In this document: piece after piece, positions 23,961 to 33,215 of the stretch | How positions within the stretch are numbered: the stretch's first letter is position 1 | Layout of the letters: each line of letters starts with the position of its first letter | Assembly: GCA_964484185.1 (NCBI GenBank) | Contig: CAZAEQ010000016.1 | Location: 24,144-88,143, forward strand | Length of the DNA: 64,000 nt | DNA from: F1-120-MAGs238 sp964484185 | Lineage (GTDB): Bacteria > Planctomycetota > Phycisphaerae > Phycisphaerales > UBA1924 | Reading direction: 5' to 3' | The notes under the pieces: generated by a model | Databases searched by the model: none | What the model was told of the DNA's origin: nothing | Seen by the model: the letters and a program-made list of their open reading frames with translations, nothing else | Translations under genes and position numbers: made by a program

Positions 23961-25559
23961 ATGGCTTGTATGTTGCGTGGTTTGTTTTCATGGATGGGAA
24001 TTGCGGCAATTGCGGCGGGCGTCAATGCCCAGGTGCTGCAGAGTCCGCCGGCGCAGCCGGCACCAGTCGAAGAGAAAGTGCCGATTCAGGTTAACGTTGC
24101 TTCCGGATTTGAGATAGTGCTTAAAGTGCCGGAAGTTGAAAAAGGATTTAAGGCCACGCGAGCGCTGATTGTTTTCGCGAAAGTGACTGACAAGGTGAAG
24201 GAGCCGCGATTCATGCTCCAGGACTGGAACTCGCCGCCGCAGGTGCTGGGGGCGGACTGGAACGCTGTTGACGGCAAGATGACGGTTTCGAATTCGTGGA
24301 ATGGCAATCCCAAGAAGCTCGCGGATATTGAGCCGGGTGACTACTGGGTGCAGGCGGTAGTTCGTCGCAGTCTTGATGGAAGTTTCCCGGGCGGGAACGC
24401 GGGCGATGTGCACAGTGGCGCGAAGCTGGTGCGGTTTGATCCAAAGTCAGAAGCAAAAGTGCTGTTTGAAGTTGCGGATGTACATGTTGAGCCGCCGATG
24501 CCGACATCTGCCCGCGCAAAGCTCTTTGAAAAGAAGAGCGAATTGCTGTCGAAATTTTATGGACGTGATGTAGTCCAGAAAGCTGGCGTATTTATTCCCA
24601 AGGATTTCGACAAGAACCCGGACAAGTCGTATCCGGTCGTAGTTTTCATTGGCGGGTTTGGTTCCACGCATTACTCGCTTGGCAACATGGCGCGTACCTT
24701 CCCGGCTGATTTCTTGACGAATATAATATTTATTGTGCCCGATCCCAGCACCTATTACGGCCACAGCGTGTTTGCAGACAGCGAAAACAACGGACCCCGC
24801 GGCAGGGCTCTGGTCGAGGAAATGCTCCCCGCGATCGAAAAGGAGTACCGGGGCAAGGGTCCAGAACATCGCTATGTCACTGGAATCTCCTCCGGTGGAT
24901 GGAGCAGTCTGTGGTTGCAGATTACCTATCCGGATCAGTTTGCGGGATGCTGGTCTTTCTGCCCGGATCCAGTGGATTTCCGCGATTTCCAGCAGATTGA
25001 TCTGTATTCCAAAGATGCGAATATGTACTCGGATGCAAGAGGTGCAAGGCGGCCACTCGCTCGTCGCGACGATATTCCCATGTTGTGGTACGACGACTTT
25101 GTGAGAATGGAATCAGCGATCGGTGCAAGCGGTCAGATCGGCGCATTTGAAGCGGTATTCAGCGGCAAGGGAGCAGATGGAAAGCCGGTCCCCCTGTTTA
25201 ATCGTGAGACTGGCGCAGTTGATCCTGTTGTTGCAAAGAGCTGGGAGAAATACGACATTCGCCTTGTGCTTGAAAACAACTGGAGCGAACTGTCGAAGAA
25301 ACTCCCAGGCAAGATCCACATCTACGCTGGCGGCAAAGATACTTTCTACCTGGATGGCGCCGCCAGACTCCTGAAAACTTCGCTGAAGTCGCTTGCATCT
25401 GATGCTGTGGTTGAGATTGTCCCGAACCTGCCGCACACGATTTTCAAACCAGGTGTGACGGGAATGGTCCGGGACATTTCGATGCGCGAGGGGTTCTCAA
25501 GCGAGTTGATACAACCAAAGACCGATGTTCCGACAACCGTTCCACCAGCGCCAAAGTAA
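23961..25559 (+). CDS. Secreted esterase-like alpha/beta hydrolase
   Basis: 532 residues with a signal peptide (MACMLRGLFSWMGIAAIAAG, cut near VNAQ). The N-terminal 150 residues are a beta-rich region ending in a processed linker. The C-terminal part is a PF00756-like esterase: YPVVVFIGGFGS, nucleophile motif GISSGGWSS, and a late His in NLPHTIFKPG. Substrate unknown; such enzymes remove acyl groups from sugars or siderophores. AAGGTG precedes the ATG. 10 nt upstream of the lipoprotein gene, likely one operon. Confidence 0.8.
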   Translation: MACMLRGLFSWMGIAAIAAGVNAQVLQSPPAQPAPVEEKVPIQVNVASGFEIVLKVPEVEKGFKATRALIVFAKVTDKVKEPRFMLQDWNSPPQVLGADWNAVDGKMTVSNSWNGNPKKLADIEPGDYWVQAVVRRSLDGSFPGGNAGDVHSGAKLVRFDPKSEAKVLFEVADVHVEPPMPTSARAKLFEKKSELLSKFYGRDVVQKAGVFIPKDFDKNPDKSYPVVVFIGGFGSTHYSLGNMARTFPADFLTNIIFIVPDPSTYYGHSVFADSENNGPRGRALVEEMLPAIEKEYRGKGPEHRYVTGISSGGWSSLWLQITYPDQFAGCWSFCPDPVDFRDFQQIDLYSKDANMYSDARGARRPLARRDDIPMLWYDDFVRMESAIGASGQIGAFEAVFSGKGADGKPVPLFNRETGAVDPVVAKSWEKYDIRLVLENNWSELSKKLPGKIHIYAGGKDTFYLDGAARLLKTSLKSLASDAVVEIVPNLPHTIFKPGVTGMVRDISMREGFSSELIQPKTDVPTTVPPAPK

Positions 25560-25569
25560 GGCGGTACTC

Positions 25570-26721
25570 ATGTGCGACAATCGTGTTGTCTTAAAGTCAG
25601 TTGTCGCATTTCTCGTTGTGGCCATGAATCTGTCGCTGAATGCGTGCGATGATCGTGGACAGCATACAGGCGGGACAGAATTGCCACCGCATGCGGAACC
25701 GGCGGCGCCATCGGAGCCTATTTCCAGTTCACCAGTTGTCATTGAACAGCCGCCGCCGAGCAAGATACCTGCGCCGCAAGTGCCTCCAAAGTTGCCGGTT
25801 ACGCCCGCGCCTGCATCAAACACGTGGCCTCGCAAAATGGAGGTTGATGCGGTCTCGGGATATGTGAAGTCGCCTGCCGCGAAAGTTGCACATCCGCCTC
25901 GCATTATCGCGTGGTATCCAATTGGGAATTCCGATTCGACGCTGTCCAATCGCATGATCGGCTGGAACATAAAGAAGGATGGCTGGGCTGGCTTTGTCAA
26001 CACCTGGGTTGAGCCAGCGATCAAGCTCGGATTTGATGCGGTGCAACTGCATAATCCCGGGGGAACGCGCCCCAAGGAAGAAATGCAGGCGGATCAGTTT
26101 CTGGATGCAAAAGATGATGGTGTAGAGTGGATAGGCCGCGGTTTTGTGGAAGCGTGGAGGCCGGTGACACAGCGCGTGCAGGTCATTGCATACCTGGGCA
26201 TGCTCCCAAAGAACGACCGGTTTGAGGGCCTGCTGCAACGAGGCGATCGTGCTGGGTTTTTGCAGGCGGTGACCGATAGCTATCGCCTGCCGCTGGATGC
26301 GAAAATGGATATCGCATTTGATGCGTTGCACATGGTGAACCCCGATGGCTGGGAGTTACAGGTGTACCGGCTTTTCACCTCGATGGGTATCAAGACCTAT
26401 GTCGAAACGATTCCAAATGTGCGAGATACCACGCTCTACGACGCGAACTTTCAGGTCGTGAACACCACGCTTGATCGGGCCCTTCTGAACGGCGAGGTCT
26501 GGCTGCCGGCCTTTGATCAGCTGTCGGGCGAGAGAATTGTGTTGCTTGCTGAGCCGCCCAAAGGCAAGACCTGGAAGACAATCGACATCTGGCTTCCAGG
26601 GTGGCTGGAGCATTGGACGAGTCAGGGCTGGAGCGTGGCGATCAATCCATCAGATTTGATCAAATCTAAGACACGCCCGTGGGACTTGGTGAAGTCTGCT
26701 GGGAATGTCGGGAAGAGATAG
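25570..26721 (+). CDS. Lipoprotein of unknown function
   Basis: The start at ATG 25570, with AAGGCGG 6 nt upstream, gives MCDNRVVLKSVVAFLVVAMN followed by a lipobox LNAC. After a Pro-rich linker of about 70 residues there is a compact domain of 280 residues with alternating strands and helices (RIIAWYPIGNSDS, IKLGFDAVQLHNPGG, RVQVIAYLGMLP, MDIAFDALHMVNPDG, GIKTYVETIPNVRD). The spacing suggests a TIM-barrel, perhaps glycoside-hydrolase-like, but I cannot name a family. Co-transcribed with the esterase. Confidence 0.65.
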   Translation: MCDNRVVLKSVVAFLVVAMNLSLNACDDRGQHTGGTELPPHAEPAAPSEPISSSPVVIEQPPPSKIPAPQVPPKLPVTPAPASNTWPRKMEVDAVSGYVKSPAAKVAHPPRIIAWYPIGNSDSTLSNRMIGWNIKKDGWAGFVNTWVEPAIKLGFDAVQLHNPGGTRPKEEMQADQFLDAKDDGVEWIGRGFVEAWRPVTQRVQVIAYLGMLPKNDRFEGLLQRGDRAGFLQAVTDSYRLPLDAKMDIAFDALHMVNPDGWELQVYRLFTSMGIKTYVETIPNVRDTTLYDANFQVVNTTLDRALLNGEVWLPAFDQLSGERIVLLAEPPKGKTWKTIDIWLPGWLEHWTSQGWSVAINPSDLIKSKTRPWDLVKSAGNVGKR

Positions 26722-26741
26722 TTATCTCCAGCCAGGCTTTC

Positions 26742-26747
26742 TACACT
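26742..26747 (+). promoter_or_regulatory. Candidate leaderless -10 box of ppx/gppA-like gene
   Basis: TACACT, 6 nt before the ATG at 26754; no Shine-Dalgarno is present. Confidence 0.6.
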
Positions 26748-26753
26748 GGCCTC

Positions 26754-28268
26754 ATGGGGAAGGCGAGAACTGCACCAATCCTTGCGGTTGTGGACATCGG
26801 GTCCAACAGTGTTCGACTCAAAGTCGCACGCATTCATGGCGGCCGTCGCATCGAGACCCTTCACGAAGCCCGGGAGCGGACGCGACTTGGCGCAAACCTC
26901 TCCACCACGCGCAGGCTCGATGAACAATCAATGCTGGCATCGACCGATGCGATTGAGCAGTTTGTCAACAAGTCCAAAAAACTTGGAGCGTCAGAGATTC
27001 AAGTGCTCGCAACCGCCGCGACACGCGAAGCACGCAATCAGGCAGATTTCATCGCCATGCTTGCCGCCCGCGGGATCAAGCTCAATGTCATCGATGCTGT
27101 CCAGGAAGCTCGCCTGGGCTTTCTCTCCGCTTCGACTGCTTTCGATCTCTCACGCGGAGTTTCCGCAGTCTTTGATATCGGCGGCGGCAGTGCACAGATC
27201 GTTCTCGCACAAGATGGGGTACTCTGCAAATCAGTGTCAATGCCGCTGGGAGCTGTGCGCCTGATGAAGCAATTTGGCGGACCAGATAACGTCGCTCGCG
27301 GAAAATTCCAACGTGCCCGGGGTTACGTTGATCGAATTCTGTGCCAGGCACTGAGCGATTGGCAACTCACCCCTGGCGTTGTGATTGGAACCGGCGGAAC
27401 AATTTCGTCGCTTTCGCATGTTGCTGCACTGCGCCGTCTTGAAGCACACATGCCGTCAAGGAAGTCCCGACCCATTTCGAGGGAGCTGGACCTTCTTCCG
27501 ATTCTCGCAGATATGCGCCGGCTGAGAGTTGAGGATCGCGGCATGTATCTCGGCGTTCACGCCGATCGCGCCGACATTATTGTGACCGGTCTGCTTGTTG
27601 CCGACAGGATCATGGAACGGCTGGGTGCAGCGACAGTGAACATGCATGACGGTGGAATTCGAGATGGCGCTTTGCTGCAGATGGTAAAGCCCGGGGGAAT
27701 GGATCAATCGCCGGGTGGGACTAAGGCTGCGATTGATGCGCTTCGTCGCAAAGCTGGCGACGATGTGCCGCACAGTTCGCACGTGGCAAAACTCGCATGC
27801 ATGATCTTTGAGCAGATGCGACCAAAGGACACAATGCGGAATCTGCTTGAAATGGCAGCGAAACTGCACGATATTGGACAGTTAGTTGATTTTGATATGC
27901 ATCATCGGCGCTCGGCGGAAATGATCCGCGCAGCAGCTCTGCCGGGGCTCAGTGCCCGCGAGGTTGAGATCATCGCGTGCGTTGCCCGGTACCACCGTAA
28001 AGCCATGCCCGAGCCGACGCATTACCATTTCCAGCTTCTGCAGGCGAAGGATAAGGAAATCGTCAAGCGACTCGCTGCGGTGCTTCGCGTCGCTGATGGG
28101 CTCGATCGATCGCACTCGCAATTGGTGAAAAGCGTGGAAGTTAAGCGAGTCAAAGGCGAGTGGCAGCTGGAGTGCAGCCATCGCGGAAAGATCGATCGCG
28201 AACTGAAAGCCGCGCGAGAAAAGTCCAATCTGTGGAGACGAGTATTCGGCCCGATACACCTGATGTAG
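26754..28268 (+). CDS. Ppx/GppA phosphatase family protein with HD domain
   Basis: 504 residues from ATG 26754 (the longer frame lacks homology). The N-terminal actin-like domain shows VVDIGSNSVRLKV, TAATREARN, and VFDIGGGSAQIVL (phosphate loops); GTGGTISSL follows. The C-terminal half contains an HD-type site (AAKLHDIGQLVDFDMHHRRS, CVARYHRKAMPE). Members hydrolyse polyphosphate or pppGpp; which one cannot be told from sequence. The start codon lies 6 nt after TACACT, suggesting a leaderless message. Convergent with the M28 gene, 6 nt apart. Confidence 0.9.
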   Translation: MGKARTAPILAVVDIGSNSVRLKVARIHGGRRIETLHEARERTRLGANLSTTRRLDEQSMLASTDAIEQFVNKSKKLGASEIQVLATAATREARNQADFIAMLAARGIKLNVIDAVQEARLGFLSASTAFDLSRGVSAVFDIGGGSAQIVLAQDGVLCKSVSMPLGAVRLMKQFGGPDNVARGKFQRARGYVDRILCQALSDWQLTPGVVIGTGGTISSLSHVAALRRLEAHMPSRKSRPISRELDLLPILADMRRLRVEDRGMYLGVHADRADIIVTGLLVADRIMERLGAATVNMHDGGIRDGALLQMVKPGGMDQSPGGTKAAIDALRRKAGDDVPHSSHVAKLACMIFEQMRPKDTMRNLLEMAAKLHDIGQLVDFDMHHRRSAEMIRAAALPGLSAREVEIIACVARYHRKAMPEPTHYHFQLLQAKDKEIVKRLAAVLRVADGLDRSHSQLVKSVEVKRVKGEWQLECSHRGKIDRELKAAREKSNLWRRVFGPIHLM

Positions 28269-28274
28269 AGCCGA

Positions 28275-29645
28275 TCACTCTCTCGAAGCAATCGCGAAAA
28301 CGACAACGCTTCTGTAGCCATCAGCGTCGTACGCACGAACGCCAAAGAACGTGTTGTCTTTGCTGATCTTGAGCGTCTTCTCCGTCGCGAGTCCGACATC
28401 AATGCTGTATTCCCAGTCTGGTGCGGTGGTATCGCGCAGCATGATTTCGTATCCCTTGATGTCGGCATCGGCGCTGGCATCCCATCGAATGGTGGTATCT
28501 GTCGTCAACACCTTGGTCAAGAGCTTCACCTTTGGTGGCGGACTGGGTGCGTTGGCAAGGTGAATGAGCGAGGCGAGGTTCAACCGGGCAACGTTGGCGA
28601 TGTATTCAGCATCAACGAACGCTGCGGTATCGCCGTACGGTTTTCCATCCTTCTCGATGACAGTGGCGTGCTGGCGCGTGTAGTCCTCTGCGGGAACGCT
28701 GAAGCGAATCGCCGGGAAGCCTGACTCGTTAAATGCGGAGTGATCGCCGCCGCGAAGAAAGCGATCCTGGCGGAAGATCATCTTGGGTCGAAACGCCAGT
28801 TGTTCCCGCTCTGCGACGTAGCAGACATATCGAGCAAGCTGGCGCGAGGTTGAGTCGCTTTCCATTCCCTCGCCGCGAATCCGGGCAAGGTCTTCGGCGC
28901 TTGCGCTACGCGGGAATGCCTCAGAAAACACTCGAACAAACGTATTGGCCGCTGGCGAAGCGCCATTGCCAGAGAGCGCCGCCGCGCTGGTGAATGGAAC
29001 AGATGGATCGCCCACAATGTCATTGTTGAGAACAAAGACCTGTGTGTACTTCTTGGATGCTGCCAGCGCCTGGGCGTGAAACTTCGCGCCGACCAGTCCC
29101 TGTTCCTCGGCCGCACTGGCCATGAAAACAACAGTGGCATCAAGCTTTAACCTTGATGCGACGCGCGCGCATTCCATCATCACTGTTGTGCCGCTGGCAT
29201 TGTCATTGGCGCCAGGCGCATCATCTATCGGGTTCATCGTGTCGCCGTTGATGGAATCATAATGGCCGACGACATACACCACACGCTGCGCTGCAGATGG
29301 GCTTCTGCCGGGAAGCGTTGCCACCACATTCACCACATGCGCCCCTTCTGGGAGGCGCGGCATCTTTGGGACATCAAACTCATCGAAGGCTACTGAAAGT
29401 GTGCCCGGATTGGCCGCTTCAAGCTGGGCGCGAATCCACTGTCTCGATGCCGCTGCGCCGCGGTTTGGGTCATCTTTCGACAAGGTGTGCCTGGTTCCAA
29501 AGCTTGCCAGCGTATTGACCACTTCGCGGCAGCGATCCGCGGAAACCCCTTTGATCGCCTCGGCCGCCATTGGTGGCAGCGGGGCGTTAGATGCAAGTCC
29601 GGCGATCGAACATACCAGCGAAGCAGCCAGAGAAGTAGTAAGCAT
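28275..29645 (-). CDS. Secreted M28 zinc metallopeptidase with fibronectin-like tail
   Basis: 456 residues. Signal peptide (MLTTSLAASLVCSIAGLASN). Co-catalytic zinc ligands are seen at H128 (GHYDS), D148 (GANDNASG), E180/E181 (AEEQG) and D209 (NND), with a late His in GGDHSAFNE. The last about 90 residues (PPKVKLLTKVLTTDTTIRW to VRAYDADGYRSV) resemble a fibronectin type III module. Likely an exported aminopeptidase. The ATG is 6 nt downstream of TACACT, with no Shine-Dalgarno. Divergent from prpB with only 42 nt between start codons. Confidence 0.9.
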   Translation of the reverse strand: MLTTSLAASLVCSIAGLASNAPLPPMAAEAIKGVSADRCREVVNTLASFGTRHTLSKDDPNRGAAASRQWIRAQLEAANPGTLSVAFDEFDVPKMPRLPEGAHVVNVVATLPGRSPSAAQRVVYVVGHYDSINGDTMNPIDDAPGANDNASGTTVMMECARVASRLKLDATVVFMASAAEEQGLVGAKFHAQALAASKKYTQVFVLNNDIVGDPSVPFTSAAALSGNGASPAANTFVRVFSEAFPRSASAEDLARIRGEGMESDSTSRQLARYVCYVAEREQLAFRPKMIFRQDRFLRGGDHSAFNESGFPAIRFSVPAEDYTRQHATVIEKDGKPYGDTAAFVDAEYIANVARLNLASLIHLANAPSPPPKVKLLTKVLTTDTTIRWDASADADIKGYEIMLRDTTAPDWEYSIDVGLATEKTLKISKDNTFFGVRAYDADGYRSVVVFAIASRE

Positions 29646-29651
29646 GCTCAG

Positions 29652-29681
29652 AGTGTAACCACCTGAGATCGGTTCTACTCT
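29652..29681. promoter_or_regulatory. Compact divergent promoter: M28 gene and prpB
   Basis: Minus-strand TACACT (29652-29657) lies 6 nt from the M28 ATG; plus-strand TACTCT (29676-29681) lies 6 nt from the prpB ATG. A -35 box placed 17 nt upstream of each would overlap the other gene's -10, so the two promoters should compete. Confidence 0.55.
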
Positions 29682-29687
29682 TGCGGC

Positions 29688-30581
29688 ATGACTTCACACG
29701 GCCAGACTCTTCGTTCGCTTATGGACCAGGACTGCATCGCACTTCCCGGGGCTTTTAACGCCTTGTGTGCGATGGTCATCCGCGATGCCGGGTTCAAGGG
29801 CTGCTATGTCTCCGGCGCTGCCACCACCGTCTGCGCTGGCGTGCCCGATATCGGCGTCCTCACGCTCGACCACTTTTCCCACCTCATCCGCGAAATCGCC
29901 GATGCCAGCGGCCTGCCGCTCATCGCCGATGCCGACACTGGCTTTGGCGAAAGCGAAATGGTCCGCCGCACCGTCATCGATTACTCGCGGGCAGGAGCTG
30001 CCGGACTGCATATCGAAGATCAGGTTTTCCCCAAGCGCTGCGGCCACCTCGATGGAAAGAAACTCGTTCCAATCGACCACGCCTGCGAGAAAATAACCGT
30101 TGCCGCCCGCACAGCACGCGAACTCAATAACGGCTTCATCGTGTGCGCCAGAACCGATGCAAAGGGCGTTGAAGGCTTTGACGCAGCAATCGATCGAGCG
30201 AAGAAATATGTCGAGTGCGGCGCGGACATGCTTTTCCCTGAAGGGCTTGCCACTGAAGATGAGTTCGCAAAGTTCGCAGCGGCAATGAAGGGTCAGAAAA
30301 CCAAGTCGGGCCGACATTCGCCATACCTGCTCGCCAACATGACCGAGTTTGGTAAGACGCCGATCATTCCGCTCTCACGATTCAAAGAGCTGGGATATTC
30401 ATGCGTGATCTTTCCCGTCAGCCTACTTCGCACCGCAATGGGTGCGGTGGCGCGAGCGGCAGCACAGCTCAAGGCCGATGGATCTGTGCAGGGTTTCCTG
30501 CCGCAGATGCAGACTCGAGAGGAGTTGTATCGCACGGTGGGATATAAGCCCGGCGTTGAATGGGACTTCCCGATTCGCTGA
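29688..30581 (+). CDS. prpB: Methylisocitrate lyase / PEP mutase family lyase
   Basis: 297 residues, the normal PrpB length. Cleaves 2-methylisocitrate to pyruvate and succinate in the methylcitrate cycle. Landmarks: LPGAFNALCAMVIRDAGF, YVSGAATTVC, ADADTGFGES (metal-binding Asp), HIEDQVFPKRCGHLDGK (the KKCGH motif with Arg), ARTDAKGVEGFDAAI, FPEGL, FPVSLLRTAMGA. No methylcitrate synthase is nearby, so another C-C lyase of the isocitrate lyase/PEP mutase superfamily is possible. Leaderless-type promoter. 3' end 3 nt from that of tilS. Confidence 0.87.
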   Translation: MTSHGQTLRSLMDQDCIALPGAFNALCAMVIRDAGFKGCYVSGAATTVCAGVPDIGVLTLDHFSHLIREIADASGLPLIADADTGFGESEMVRRTVIDYSRAGAAGLHIEDQVFPKRCGHLDGKKLVPIDHACEKITVAARTARELNNGFIVCARTDAKGVEGFDAAIDRAKKYVECGADMLFPEGLATEDEFAKFAAAMKGQKTKSGRHSPYLLANMTEFGKTPIIPLSRFKELGYSCVIFPVSLLRTAMGAVARAAAQLKADGSVQGFLPQMQTREELYRTVGYKPGVEWDFPIR

Positions 30582-30584
30582 TAA

Positions 30585-31388
30585 TCACCGGGCCTTTACA
30601 TCGCGAAACCAGCGTGAGTTTTTCGCCACGCGCGTTGCAATTGACGGCGAAAGCTCCTTCAGCAGCGGCGTGATCTTGAACCGAATCGCGTTTCTCAATC
30701 GCGAAAGATCTGCATTGGTTGCATCTTGAGCAGGTTTCCAGGGCTCCGGAACATGTCGAACCAAGCGCTCAGTGTCAATTCGCTCAACCTCCAGCATCGG
30801 TCGAATCAAGATAAGCTTGGAGTGCTCCCGATCGAGCAGGCGACTTGGTCGAATACCGACGAGTCCGCGCGGGCCAGCTCCGCGGATCAATCGCATGAGC
30901 ACAGTCTCTAGCTGGTCATCAGCATGGTGCGCCGTCGCGATGAATCGGCAGCCGTGCTTGTCTGCCAGCTTTCCAAGCGCTTTGTAGCGTGCCTCTCGTG
31001 CATTGGCCTCTGCATTCCCGGCTTTGGCCCGGACTTTGACAGTTGCCTGCACGCACTTCAGCCCAACGAGTTTCGCCAATGCCTGGGTGATTCGCAGGTC
31101 TCTCCGGGCTTGCGCGGCGGGCCGCAAATCATGCACAATGTGGGCGATGATCAGAGAGGAACGCACACCGGTCGCTTGACAGGCAAGGGCCAGCACCAGG
31201 CCAGAAGAATCTGTTCCGCCTGAGCATGCAAGGAGCGTTGGGCGATCGGCATCGGAATCACCCTTGGCGAGCTCCCGCCATGCTTTCAGAGCCACGCGGG
31301 CCGCGGGATCACGACGCAGTTTTGCCAACCATTCTGCTGGCGGCAGAGCAATTGTCCGATTGATTATGCGTGACGATGCTTTGGACAC
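30585..31388 (-). CDS. tilS: tRNA(Ile)-lysidine synthase, short form
   Basis: Adds lysine to C34 of the CAU-anticodon tRNA-Ile so it reads AUA. 267 residues: PP-loop ATP motif ACSGGTDSS, then HDLRPAAQARRD, TAHHADDQLETVLMRL and IRPMLEVER. The C-terminal substrate domains of longer TilS proteins are missing, giving a minimal core as in several phyla. GTG start at 31388, 6 nt after TATTCT, with no Shine-Dalgarno. Convergent with prpB. Confidence 0.9.
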   Translation of the reverse strand: MSKASSRIINRTIALPPAEWLAKLRRDPAARVALKAWRELAKGDSDADRPTLLACSGGTDSSGLVLALACQATGVRSSLIIAHIVHDLRPAAQARRDLRITQALAKLVGLKCVQATVKVRAKAGNAEANAREARYKALGKLADKHGCRFIATAHHADDQLETVLMRLIRGAGPRGLVGIRPSRLLDREHSKLILIRPMLEVERIDTERLVRHVPEPWKPAQDATNADLSRLRNAIRFKITPLLKELSPSIATRVAKNSRWFRDVKAR

Positions 31389-31394
31389 GATAAG

Positions 31395-31400
31395 AGAATA
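31395..31400 (-). promoter_or_regulatory. Candidate leaderless -10 box of tilS
   Basis: TATTCT on the minus strand, 6 nt before the GTG at 31388. Confidence 0.5.
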
Positions 31401-31462
31401 TCGTGTAGCATTGTGCGAGCGAGGATCGCTCAGGGACTATTTCACGCACGGAGGCTTCAAGC

Positions 31463-32182
31463 TTGTACTACGACTCACCTACTTCGACAGATCCAGCCTT
31501 AAACCAGCCAGTTGAGAATCTCTCCAGCGAGACTGGCACTTCGGATGGAACTTCGCGACCTGTTCCAGAGCCCGAAGCCTTGACCAAAATCGACAGCGCT
31601 GCCACCAAAACTCCTGCCACACCCGGTTTTGGCCTGTCCGGCGGCCAGATGTTCATGATGTTCCTCACGCTCGTCGGGGTCGTCTTGGTGGCGCAGGGTC
31701 TGCGCAAGAAAAACGCGAAATCAATGCCAAACGAGCTGGCTGAAATCGACTCGATTCGGCGTGAATTGGCGGCGAAGTACCCAGTCGACCCGCCAAAGCC
31801 TCGAGTGACTCCACAGACCCAAAGTCGTGAACTCGCCGCAGACATGAAGGAACTCACCGATCGTCTTTCCAGCCAGCTTGAGGCTAAAGCGGCCCGTATC
31901 GAGGCACTGCTGGTCCAGGCTGATGCCCGCATCGTTGAACTGAAGTATCTGGCTTCGTCGGCCTCCCATGCCGCAGATGCTCCGGTAGCGAGAATTGGTG
32001 CCACCGAGCCGCCTCGTTCCTTGCGACTTGAGAATCCGGTCGACCCCATCCACCAAAAGGTCTACGACCTGGCAGATGCCGGTATGAACTCAGTTGAGAT
32101 TGCACGCGTTGTTGGTCAGCCGACCGGACACATTGAGCTCATTCTCAATCTCCGGTCAACTGCACGATCCGCGACCCGCTGA
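31463..32182 (+). CDS. Membrane-anchored coiled-coil protein with C-terminal HTH-like segment
   Basis: 239 residues. A TTG start at 31463 is supported by GGAGG 8 nt upstream. The N-terminal about 55 residues are polar and Thr/Pro-rich, then one membrane helix (GQMFMMFLTLVGVVLVAQGL), a helical region with coiled-coil character (LAADMKELTDRLSSQLEAKA), and a terminal HTH-like motif (HQKVYDLADAGMNSVEIARV, then GHIELILNLR) like the end of DUF6115/DUF2802-type proteins. Function unknown. Stands alone, divergent from tilS. Confidence 0.7.
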   Translation: MYYDSPTSTDPALNQPVENLSSETGTSDGTSRPVPEPEALTKIDSAATKTPATPGFGLSGGQMFMMFLTLVGVVLVAQGLRKKNAKSMPNELAEIDSIRRELAAKYPVDPPKPRVTPQTQSRELAADMKELTDRLSSQLEAKAARIEALLVQADARIVELKYLASSASHAADAPVARIGATEPPRSLRLENPVDPIHQKVYDLADAGMNSVEIARVVGQPTGHIELILNLRSTARSATR

Positions 32183-32398
32183 GCTTGAGATCGAATTTTG
32201 TTAGGTATCGCCGCCGTGGCCTAACATGGCCCGATAACAAAGAATCGCGAGAATTGAAATTCGAGCCCTGCCACAAGGACTTTTCGAGGTCGTGGCTCGG
32301 GTTTCCATAGACTGCAACTCAGTCCGTCGGGCGCATCAACCGATAACACCGAACACGCGGCAGCCGCCGTCGTATGCCAGGTTCACCAGGAGTCTTTC

Positions 32399-33211
32399 AT
32401 GGCCACTTTCGCAACCAGAGTTTCAACGGCCCTTGTGGCAACACTCTGCACCTATTCGACTTTTGCTGCAGCACCCGCCCCAGAACAGATCTTTGATAAT
32501 CACATCAAGGCGATCGGCGGCGAGGCCGCGATTCGTGCGATTAAGACGCGGTACTTTGATGGGACGATGGAGAACAAGCGCAACAAGTCCATCTCTCGCA
32601 TGACCGCGTGGCAGAAAGCGCCAAACCTGAGTTATGCCGAGGTGGAGACACTTGGGCAAGGCACGTATGCACAGGGATACGACGGCAAAGAAGCCTGGGC
32701 ACAAGATGCCAACGGCGTTGTAAAGACGCTGACGGGCTCTGAGGCGGCGAGTGTCATTGACTCCGCATTGATGTACGGCGATCTGGATTGGAAGACTCGC
32801 TACACCGAAGTGAAGACCATTGGCGAAACGACCTTTGAAGGCAAGGCGGCCATTGAAGTCGGCTGCAAGACTCTGGCGGGAACCGATCGCTCGATCTTCT
32901 TTGACCCTACGACGTGGATGCAGTTTGGAGTTCGCGAGACCGTGATGGGGCCACCAGGTCCAGATGGCAAGCCGCAGAAGCAGTTTCTCGTGACACTTTT
33001 TCAAGACTTCCGCGAAGTAGCGGGTGTGAAAACCGCCGCGAAATTCGTGCAAAAGCTCGGCGAACTCGAAGTTATTTCGGCGTTCAATACAGTCGAAGCG
33101 AACACCGAGTTGAAGGTGAGCTTTGAGAGGCCGGTCAGCGCAACGCTTCCCGAGCCTGCCCCTGCGCCTGCAGAAAGCACATCTGCGGCGACGAACTCTC
33201 CAAAGAAATAA
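32399..33211 (+). CDS. Exported LolA/LppX-like beta protein
   Basis: 270 residues. AGGAG lies before the ATG. Signal peptide MATFATRVSTALVATLCTYS then TFAAAPAPE. The sequence (IFDNHIKAIGGEAAIRAIKT, YDGKEAWAQDANG, FFDPTTWMQFGVRETV) matches the pattern of outer-membrane lipoprotein sorting-like proteins that carry hydrophobic ligands. The C-terminal 25 residues are Ala/Pro-rich. The 216 nt upstream contain no gene. Convergent with the racemase, 4 nt apart. Confidence 0.65.
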   Translation: MATFATRVSTALVATLCTYSTFAAAPAPEQIFDNHIKAIGGEAAIRAIKTRYFDGTMENKRNKSISRMTAWQKAPNLSYAEVETLGQGTYAQGYDGKEAWAQDANGVVKTLTGSEAASVIDSALMYGDLDWKTRYTEVKTIGETTFEGKAAIEVGCKTLAGTDRSIFFDPTTWMQFGVRETVMGPPGPDGKPQKQFLVTLFQDFREVAGVKTAAKFVQKLGELEVISAFNTVEANTELKVSFERPVSATLPEPAPAPAESTSAATNSPKK

Positions 33212-33215
33212 GAAC

